From Gavia stellata (Eukaryota; Chordata; Aves; Gaviiformes; Gaviidae), in contig NC_082613.1 of NCBI RefSeq assembly GCF_030936135.1, positions 7,130,001-7,194,000 of the forward strand: a stretch of DNA of 64,000 nt. The letters are read 5' to 3'. The notes beneath the pieces were generated by a model. It had not been told where the DNA came from. It worked only from the letters and a program-made list of their open reading frames with translations, and did no database searches. Both the position numbers and the translations under genes were made by a program. Numbering within the stretch: the stretch's first letter is position 1; every line of letters starts with the position of its first letter. This document shows positions 54,001 through 64,000 of this stretch, in pieces.

Positions 54001-57000
54001 TCTCATTAAGAGAGAGCACATTGATTTTCACCGCGCTTGTGTTATCATACGGAATTTAGATTGTGGATATTTCACTCTAAGTAACATTGTTATTTGGTCT
54101 TGGTTGCCTTAAATGTCTGTGTTTTGTAGGCTTTACGTTTTAAAGGATGTTACTGGCTTAATTGTCATTTAACCCTTACAAGTACAATATGTTTTTAGCT
54201 AACACAAATTAAGAATACCTAAATATAGAGGCCAAAGGTACAGGGCAAAATTTTCACATACCCCTTGGAGGTTTTCACTTTCTATCCCTTTGGGAGTCAG
54301 CAGAAGTTAGGACTAATTCACATCAAGCTGTTTTTCCTGGATAAAATAATATAAAGTCTTCTTGCTAGCAGAACAGGGTGGAGGCAAGTGTTCCCTTGTC
54401 TCATTTATATGATTGCCTTTGGAAATATATGAGCCTGCTAAGTGGATCTGGCATATATTTTTGTCAGCCAGCAAAGAAGGTACTATAATAGAAGAGAAAA
54501 AAATCTTTACATCGTGAAGTCATAGTGACATGTCAGCTCCCAGTGACACTACACAATAAACAATCAGAGGTGGCAGAAATCTAACCTAAACCAGTTTAAA
54601 TTAGTATTATATGAGATGAGAGAAGAAAAAGATGCATTGAAACTCTGAGAACATAATCTTTTTCCACTTGGTGAATTAATTTTTAAAAAGCATATTTAGT
54701 AACGTGTGTGCACCATCTGATCCCATGTATGCATGATTTAATTTCAATAGATTTTGTAACTAATTACTACCTACATGTAGAAATTCTGAAAAAAAAAAGA
54801 AATACAATCTTTTTTCTCTTGATAGAAAGTCACTGCCTTGTGAAAATATGCTTTTGTTTCCAATGTAATTCCCATTTCTTCTAGCTTTTGATTTAAAATT
54901 TATGTTTCCATAGTTATTAACATTGTAACAGAATTTGTGACATATCTGGTTTATAATTTTAAGATACATTTTTTAACAACAAAAGAATATATGCATTTTA
55001 GGCAATAACAATATGATAGAATTATCAAATGGCATGCCAGATCATCCACAATAAGGCCAAATTATATGAATCAGTGGTGGAAACAATGTTTGCATTGTTA
55101 TTACACCCACAAGTCAACTTCTGTATGCTCTCAGTTGTATATGCTTGTATATGATTTCAGTTTCAACTTAGCTTGCTTCCTCAAAAGAAAAAAGCCCATG
55201 CTTTCTGATCTAAATGCACTTAGCAGAAGAGAACAATTGCTCATTAGCAAAAGCTTTTTACTACTGAAATATGCAACTGTCACTTTGTATACAAATACAC
55301 ACATGCTTCCAAATTTAACGTTCTTAGTGCACTTTTTTCTGCTTCATCTAGTCTGATTTTAATCAATGGGAACTTCTTTGATTTCATAAATAATCCAATA
55401 TGGTGTCTTATTGACTAATTGCACTTACCGAAGTTGGTTTTAAATGTTTACTTCTGTACACTCCAAAGTATATTAGCCTATATGAAGTTTCTCAGAGTTA
55501 CCCCTGTGCATGCACCTACTTTTTTTGCATGAATAGTAATGACACACCAGCATATGAACTCTAGCCACACAGTCGTAGGTTTATTTATAGAAACGGCAGG
55601 CAGGTTTGTGCCAGTTGTATACATGGATTATTGATTTTTTTTGTTTAGACCTCATCCTGTGAAGTTCCCATTCGCTACGCCTGGCATTAAACAGGGAAGT
55701 AGTGTCAAATAGTACTTAGGAAATGGGGTGAATTATTTGTTCAGCTATCATTTGAGTAGCAATAGCCATCAGTACAGAGGAGAAGGGTAATAGCTGAGAG
55801 ACTGCATTTGATGCAGTGTTGAAAACACTGTGGCATGGCTGGCAAGGAGGCACAGAATAGCAACCCAATGACCAAAAGAGCAGCTTTTAGGCAGATTTTT
55901 TTTGTGACTGCCTGCTACAATAGATGTCACAGGGAGCAGCGTGGTATCCCCATAAGCTTAAACAAACTTGAGAGAGGAAAGTTGATTTTAGAGAATTTTA
56001 GTTGATTCTGCTTAGAAAAATCTGTTTTAAGATTGCTTTGGTGTCTGCTGATGGGCACTCTGCCCCTCTTTGCTATTGCCCTCCCCTGGAACTGAATGTT
56101 CAGGTCATTGCATGATGCAGGAGTTGGTATTCTCCCTTGTTTTGTGCTTTTAAGTAGCACCTGTTTTCACGATTTTGGTACTGAGAAAGACACTTGTGTC
56201 TTTCAGAAGAAACAGGCTGGGTTAATGGACATCTGTTTAAAATGGGAAGACCTCTGGCCTCTGTCCCAAGACTATCTATGTGGTATGCTCTGACTCCTGA
56301 ATGAAAAATGCCAGGACCAACCTGGTCGGGAAATGCCTTTTTCTTAAAAGCCCAGTCTTTTCCTAGGCTAAATAGTTTTCGCTTGTGAATCAAAATAAAA
56401 CTAACCAACAACAACAACAAAAAAACCCAAACACCTTCTCCCACCAAATTCATTTATTAACATATACCCAGTCTGTTTGGACATTCAATAGCTTGTGCCA
56501 GGCCTACCCAAATTTTCTTCTTTGCACACCCCCCTCTCCCCCCTTTATGCAATTTACATGGCTCATCACCATAAATTAAATCATATATTGATTTACTTTG
56601 CCCATGGTCTCTGAGAAAAATTGGATGATTAATACCCTTTAAAGCTTGTTTAAGCGTTAGACTTTCATAACTCTATGCAAATGCTTTTCATTAATGGAAT
56701 TGTACTAGCGTTGTGATAGCTGGTTTCTCAAATGAGGGATGTGAAGGTGGTTAATGGTGCTTGTGATAGCTTTTGTAGAATACATGATCACAGCTACTGA
56801 TTACACATTCTTGACTCAGAAGGAAATGAAAAGCTGCATAGTCACAAAGGCAAGAACTAAGGCTGCCCCACCTCATACCCAGCTGCAAAGCTGGAAATAG
56901 AGTAACAGAGTCTATATAACAACACTTACTTTTAAGTTTAGGAGCATTTTATATGTTAAAGAACAATCTTTGTGTTATATAACATGCCTTTCTGATTAAA

Positions 57001-60000
57001 TAGATGGTCTATTACATAAACATAAAAATATAATGCAGTACACTTTATTATGAGAGTAGTACAGTGTTTGGTTTAATTTTTGTACATCAAGTTGTATATG
57101 CAAACCCATTAATTGCTTTCTTATGTATGAAGATAAGTTTACTGCATGCCTCATGTTTGGTCCTGCCTCCTGATTCGTTTTACCAGAAGTTTTGGATTCC
57201 CAAGTCTACCTAAATTGCTTTCATGCAGAGAAATCTGAAACCAAAAGATTATCTTTATTTACTGTCCATATACCACTTAAGAACTTTAAATTACTAGTCC
57301 TTGATTTAGAGCACATTTCCAAGTACATGCTGTACAATTTTAAGATTACTAAAGGCAAATCTTTTCACAGGTATCACGTAATTGACTGCAATGAAGAGGC
57401 AGGCAATAAAAGGCTACAAAGATTGGTCTGGTGTTTTGCCAAAATGAAGAATAAGTTCAGCCTCGTTTTGAGAGACAAGTGTTTTGTGAAGAGGTGCTTT
57501 GTTCTTAAAGGCTGAAGGCAGGAGTAACATGTAGGCTTTGTGAAATAAGAGAGTAACAATGATAGAGACGAAGTTTGTCCTAATTAGCTGCAGACCTTGG
57601 TTTCGCAGTTAATGGTTCTTATCTGCTGATATGCATCAAAGATATCCATTCTCAGATCTTGTCCTCTCCCATGTGTTCAACATCACTACGTGCCTCCAGT
57701 AGCTGTTTTGCACAGCTGTTCAGACTTTAATTTCCCATCCAGCTTTCTCTTGCCTCCCTTTTTTGCCTAATATTTTCTTAGAGGTGTTGATCCTGGTGGT
57801 GATGAAAGTCTGAATTGCAGTGACTCATGGAATTAGCTCATTGGATGCTGGGACTCCTGCCTGCTGGCAGTGCTATAGCTCCAGGTCTCCCAGCGTTTGG
57901 GCAGTCTCGGAACCAGATTTTCTCTATGTTCTCAGAGGTGATGGCATAACTGGAAGGGCCTCTGCCTGACCCTTTGGATCATATACACATTTCATAAAAA
58001 TGCAACCTTGTAAATTTTTCACTATTTCATTTCAAATTTGGGAAGGTCAAGGTCTACAAGGTTGGATAGAAATTTCCTGTCTTTCACTGAGGTAGAGACA
58101 AAAAAGACTCCTTAGTTCCCCACATAAGTTGTTTCAAAAAATCATGCTCCTTCTCTTTTTTTTTCTGACTATAGAATTTTGTGTGACCGCTTACCTTGAC
58201 AAAACTAGCAATTGGGTAAAAACATTTAGCGTGCTAAGTTTTAGCAGTCCCTGTCAGCTCCCTCTGTAGCTGAAGAAGGAAGTTTTTCCTGGCATAGATA
58301 TGGTGAAGTAGCGGCCTAATTTGACTTTTCTAGACAGTCAGTAAAAGAGTCTCATCCTCTCCAGTGACTGCTGAAGAGGAACTTCCTCACCTGCAACATT
58401 AGCCTTTGGGAATACTCAACACCATGCAATAAGGTAGTATAAAGAGACAAAAAGAGTTAAATACGCTCAGAGCTGAAGAAGTCCTGAGATGACCCTCACA
58501 GCTGTATGTTAATGGCAGAGGAAGTGCTCTGTTTCTTAATGCACTTACTCTGAATCACACTTTGATGCTTTTCTCAGCGTGCACTCAAGCAGCTTTAAGT
58601 CATACACACCAACACTCATGCAAAACTCCGTTAAGGTGTAATATGAACCCCTAATGAAACGAGCGCTAATAGACCCTCACTGCCTTTTCTCATCACAGGA
58701 AATAACTTTAGACTGATTCTCCCAGCTGCACCTTTTCAGTGCTTTGATTGTCAACTCACTCAGTATAATGGCCCCTTTGGGGTATGTTGTTTCAGTAGTG
58801 CAGCTTTTGAAGGTGGAGAGGCACTGCAATTGCTACCCAACTGTTTGTATAACATGGGACTGTGTTGAGCGAGCAAACTTGAATGGGAACATGTGTAATA
58901 GCAGGTGCATATAGGCAGGAGGTCTGTAGTTGTTCTGCCTCACCTGCAGTTTCTTGTACCTCTGTGAATATGTAAGTCTAAAGAAATGTTCATTTTTCAA
59001 GATGTCTGTAGGTTTACCTGTGCTTAAATGTTAATTCAAGTTGGTTTTGAATAGCTGGAAGTGTTTCTGATTTAGTGTATGGGTGTTTATTTAAAAAAAC
59101 CCAAGCCTTCATCCTGTTAATTTAAACTATATGCATTGTTACATCAATTAATACCTGGCTATAATATTTATATGTTAATACAGGATAGTCTCAAGTCCAC
59201 CATGTTTGGCCTCCAGGCTTTGTAGTTCAGTTGCAGCTTATCACAATATGCATCCTTACAATTGTAGTGATTATATCAGTAATGTGTTAAAAGTGTCATG
59301 CTGCTTATTATACCCGTTACAGTGAATGAAGACTGCTCTATATATTTTAATTTTTTCTGGAATGTTCATTTCTGACCTTCAATCAGTAACAGCTATAGAA
59401 CAAACCAAAATTGCATCAATTAGTGTTTATTACTAATGGAGACAATTTGAATAGTAGAATCATGTGTTTGTGGATTTTCTAAGTAAATCTCACTTCAGCA
59501 GTGCCTCCTTTGTAATCATGAAAGGAATAGCCTCAAATAAAAGGTGTGTGTTTTTTCATAAACAAAGAAATGAAAAGTGTAAAACAAGACTAAAACCCCT
59601 TGGAAATTCATAACTGCTTAGGGTAGATACTTAGCTGTAGCACTATGAACATTCATACCAGCAAAACAGCAGATAATAAATATATTTCCATCACCATCCC
59701 AGAACAAGGACGTATGTCTTCTCCTTGTGCACAGTCATTTAAATGGGTAAGAATAGTGAGTAGATCTAGTTTTGCCATTGGTGTTTTCAGAATGATGTGA
59801 ATATTATATAAATTTATCTTAACTCTTCAAGTCTTCCTGATAAAGTATATATCTGCACTTCTGCCTCATTGACCAATACAGCATTGCCCAAACACCAAAT
59901 TTACTGTGTTCCAGATTTTATGGTTTCTGTTTCAGAGACATTTCTAACTCACCTATGATATACAAGGCCCCCCATATCGGGCAGGTTTAGGGCTACTTTG

Positions 60001-63000
60001 CATAGCACTGAATCAGTGAGTGGGATGGAAATATGCCTTTTGTTCAAACCAGCACTGGTGCTAGTAGCAAGGTCCTGTGCTGGTACCTCACCCAGTGATT
60101 TTAGGCTGACTCTAACAGGTGTCTATTATGACAGTGATGAATGAGCATAGTCCTGTGCTACAATTTAAATTGCTTATGAAATATATAATAACTGTGATGA
60201 TGTTAAGGTGGTGGATGGTTATGAAAAGTGGATTCGAAGCAAGCTTCCCTATGCTTGTTATTTCTGGAAAAATTAGTTCTAAACAAGAAGAATAAAACAC
60301 GCTTGTTTTCCAAGCAGATTTAAACCATCAAAAGCTATGTTTTTCTCTTTGGAGCAAATCTGATAGAGCTTATTTTCATTCATTAGTGTGAAGTCTGACT
60401 TGAGCTGTGACCCCATTACATGGCAGCCTAGGAAAGAACACAATGAAATGTGCAGCTGTGGTGCTGCACTGCTCCCAGTGTAGTGAGCTTCCCCTGTGCA
60501 AACAGGCTTCACCCGTAGCTCTGGCCTTAAGAATCTGTTTTATCTTCCTTCTCAGTGCCTCTGTCCACTGAATGTACGTTATTAATTGAACCACTTTAAA
60601 GATCAAAATACAGCCTTTTTTTTAAGTTTTAACCTTCAAAACTGAGCAGAACAGCACTATTTGAACATTCTTTACAGAGATATATATGGACAGGAATTTT
60701 TATTAGTCTTTGTAGTGTTCTTTAAAAGCTGTTTCCTTCCTCTGCCTTCCACCTGAAAAGCTATTGGACATGGGCATTGTGTTATAGTTGTGATAAAAGG
60801 TTAGATCCATGCCTGTACCCAGAGCTCTTCTGAAGAGGGAACACCAGAGAGCCCTGTTGTGACTTGGTAGCGACATTTACAGTGGTATCTGGAACTGATC
60901 TTCAGATTGCTAATACAAGCTATGTGAGCCCTCCTGCCCCTGCCCTGCACCCTGTAGCCCACTGAATGCTGTCCAAATTTCTATGCCTTATTCAGAAGGG
61001 ATCATCTTGTATTGGTTGGTCTGAGTGTAGCTTGCCTCTGCTCTTGGATGGTGGAGACAGGAAGGAACAAGCTGTTCTGGAACTGGTGCATCTGCTGTAC
61101 CCATGCTGGGTGTCTCAGTGCCCAGGTTACCTGGTTTCTCTCATACTATCTCAGAGGTGTGGAACTGAGATTCGGCTGGGTTGCCCAGCAAAGGGGTTTC
61201 CAGTATATGTTGTGAAGCAGTAATCCTTTGTGGGTGAGCTTCAAAATCATCTTAATGGTTTTAGGTTTAGGTATAGCTGCCAAACCAAACTAGGCTTCAA
61301 CAAATAGAAGCATCTTATTTCAGTGAAGAGGCAATCAAGGTATTTGTACCAATGGCCCTAGTGATTACCTTGGTTGACTGCAGAATTCTATGCCTGGACT
61401 TTGTTATTTATCCATTAGGACAAATTCTTTCAATTATAAAGTATTTAGACACTTATTGATGGGAAAATTGCATGCATAGTGCTGAATTTTATATGAAAAA
61501 AGCAAATCTGGCTGTAATTTGCAGAATATGCTGTGTTGAGTTGACTTAGCGGGATAACTCATGCTCCTGCAAATTCAATATTTGTCTGAATATATGAGGG
61601 TTTTCTAACAGGTCTTTGGGCAAATGGTAATCCTACAGTGCTCGTGAACTGCCTGATTTTCTTGCAGAAAAACTGAATCAATAAATCCATATAAATGGCA
61701 CCTTTAGATGAAACGGATATTACCTCAGTCTGCCATTTCTCATACTATCTAGGGGGAAACTGCATATATCTTGTTCAGCCCAGCACTCTTACCAAGGAAA
61801 AAACATTTCTTCTTATGAACAGATTGTACATTAGCTTAATAGTAACAATTCTGAAAATGTTCACATTTCACTGCAATTATAAACAGGGACAGATTTGCAG
61901 CAGATAGAAATGTTGCTCTGGTTGCTACCATACGTTAAGGACTGCTGCCCTGTACTAGCATGTGTGGCTGTGATGTCTTTGTTCCGCTGTATGTACGCAT
62001 CTATAGGATGTGCTGCTGGGAAATGATACTGTTTCGGGGGGCTTCTGCTGATGTTCCAGTCCTTGTGTGTCTCTTAGATGAGTCCTGACTTTAGCGTCAG
62101 CTCTGTCCCTGAGGACTGAGAACGGCTGAACACCAGTTCCAGGACTCCCTTCTCAGCCAAGTGTTAAGATCTGGCCCACAGCAACCGATTGCAGTGATAT
62201 TTCCTTAGAGTGCAGTCCTGTTCTTCCCTTCACTTCCATTTCACACCCGGAGCTGTAGCTGTTAGTATTCATTCACTACCTCCTATTGTGGGGTTCAGTC
62301 CCATGGACGCTGTTTCTTTCCCTTCCCATCACGGACAGGCTTGTGGTGGCTACCATCCTGGCTCCATGCAAGAAACTGTACCATGTCTGGCTTTTTTGCT
62401 TATTTTTGTGTAGTTCTGTGGGCAGCATGTAGAATTAGGAGGTTTTTTCCCAGTGTTAGACTCTATTTCTAGTTTCATGAACCAGACCACCAGGACTGTG
62501 GTTTGACATGGCATGGTGCTCTGATAGAAGTAAACATGATTCCAAGTGATGTCTTCAGATTGTTTTATTTAACAGAGATATTTTGCTTAAAGGCAAAGCA
62601 CAGTATGAATCAGTTTTGTCTAAAATCACTTTTAAAAAGAGAATAAGTAGGACATCAGGTGCAATAAAAGCTAAGTACGCAATAACCTGAGGCAGAATAT
62701 CATGGCAAACCATGCTGCAGAGTATAAGGGTACATAACACTGACAACAGGTAGATTTTTTCACAATAAGTAGGTACAGTCTTTCAACACCATGAAAAGCC
62801 ATTTGTGTGGTTTCCTATGCTGATTTGTTTCAGTTCATCTTTATGCGCCACATCAGGTGTTGCAGAAGTAAGACAGACTGAGCTAACAGAACAGATCTTA
62901 GTACCGCCGAACCGTAATTTGTGAGACACAGATAAGGCTGAAAGCATTCAGGTTTAGCTTACTTGCCAGTTATTGGGATTTTCTCTGGTCTCTACCTGAA

Positions 63001-63584
63001 ATGTGGGAGAATTTTCATCTGTGCCTGTTCTGCCACATGGTCCACAGTGAACTTGGTGGTTTTTTTAGTCTAGTTTTTTTAAAATTAAGGTTTATGAGAT
63101 TAGGTGAGTGTTGGAACAGTGGGAGTGTTGGGAAGGTGGAATTCTAGAGGATGGGATTATGGGAGGAAATGAGAACTCTATTAGGGACTTTAGGGTGTGA
63201 TCAGAGGGCAAGCGAAGTAGGGAGCATGAGGTTGGTTTGGGCTGATGGGCTAGAGTGTGGCTAGAGCACAGGGAGAGATGGTTCTTGGCCCCATGAGAAT
63301 TATACACTCCATAAGATTGGGAAGTTAGATTGCTCCCTACATAGGTTTTAGGATGCTGAGAATAAAACACAGTGAAACACGGGCCAGTATTTGCAGACTG
63401 TGAGACATGTCTTCCCCACGGACAGTCAGAGCTGGGTTCTGGAGCCAGTAGCAGTGAAACACCATCAGCCTGGCTTGTACCAGGACTAGCGTGTGAATGG
63501 AGAACTGAAGGCAGAGTAGGTAACTGTTCCTAAACTGACAGAGGGGAGCCCCAGAAATAACAACCTAGTAACTCCATTCAAATG

Positions 63585-63604
63585 AAAAAAAAAAAAAAAA
63601 AAAA
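63585..63604. repeat. A20 homopolymer
   Basis: Uninterrupted A run near the right edge. It could be the tail of an old retroposed sequence, but I recognise no source sequence to its left. Confidence 0.9.
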
Positions 63605-64000
63605 GAGTCTTAAGTCAAATGAGAACTTTTAGATGTTTGAAAGCAATAGACAACCCTGAGAGTTTCAGGTTACTGCCCCTCCTAAAAGTGAGATACCAGA
63701 AAGGTGCGAAGTAGATTTTAGAATGGCTTAGCGTTTTCTTAGTCTGGCACTGTCTGTGATACTGCCTGCACATTGCATTACATACAAATCGCATTAGCTT
63801 TTGCTCAGTTACAATATGCTATTGGAAGGCCACTTACATGGTGTATTCCTATAAAAAGCAGAGGCAAAGACTAAATTATTGTAGCTGAAGTTGTGTGTTT
63901 CACATGCCACCAGCTTGCACACAGAGTTTGAAAATGATTGCAAACAGCATGTTGCTTTCTTGTTTCCAATGCAGGAGTGTCCATCCACCAAACTGAGTGT

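Larger units (their letters stand above)
49976..64000. other. Gene-poor stretch to the right edge
   Basis: AT-rich sequence with only short frames. The longest, on the minus strand at 51950-51294, is discussed as a finding. In mammals MC3R lies beyond FAM210B, but its single long exon is not in this window. Low-complexity tracts are present: T16 at 51045, a TA-rich stretch around 52570-52615, CAA repeats near 56405 and A20 at 63585. Confidence 0.5.

Noticed and set aside
57192-57515. 107-codon plus-strand frame
   Set aside because: Frames of this length are expected many times by chance in AT-rich DNA of this size. It starts at TTG and no family or splice support was seen.
28001-64000. MC3R, expected next to FAM210B from mammalian gene order
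   Set aside because: MC3R is a single exon of about 320 codons with obvious transmembrane segments. No such frame is present, so it must lie outside the window.

Overview
The window is vertebrate nuclear DNA, most likely from a bird. It holds split genes with consensus splice sites, short introns, few interspersed repeats and two strong CpG islands. The gene order CSTF1 - AURKA - FAM210B is that of human 20q13 and its avian counterpart. Three genes are recognised with confidence, because their spliced reading frames match known vertebrate proteins almost end to end.

Layout. 1-2.07 kb: no gene seen. 2.08-9.9 kb, minus strand: CSTF1 (CstF-50, 431 aa, five coding exons plus a 5' non-coding exon). 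9.3-12.2 kb: one CpG island of about 2.9 kb carrying the divergent CSTF1 and AURKA promoters. 11.9-18.8 kb, plus strand: AURKA (Aurora A kinase, 418 aa, eight coding exons). Its promoter has three phased CCAAT boxes followed by CHR-like elements. 19.1-27.6 kb, minus strand: FAM210B (190 aa, three exons), convergent with AURKA, with a probable endogenous retroviral LTR in its second intron. 26.9-28.0 kb: CpG island of FAM210B, containing a 75-nt near-perfect palindrome. 28-64 kb: mostly non-coding.

The main point of interest is in that last stretch. On the plus strand, 34.5-49.97 kb holds a chain of exon-like reading frames: an ATG exon, an exon encoding a charged coiled coil, and three 3' exons ending in a stop codon and a poly(A) signal. 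Splice sites are good and codon phases agree, apart from one unresolved link. I recognise no family. This may be an undescribed multi-exon protein gene.

How the genes relate. CSTF1 (mRNA 3'-end cleavage) and AURKA (mitotic kinase) are divergent neighbours sharing a CpG island. FAM210B (mitochondrial inner-membrane protein) is tail-to-tail with AURKA. Exon boundaries and the protein joins were worked out by hand from splice consensus, codon phase and family similarity. No database search or expression data were available.
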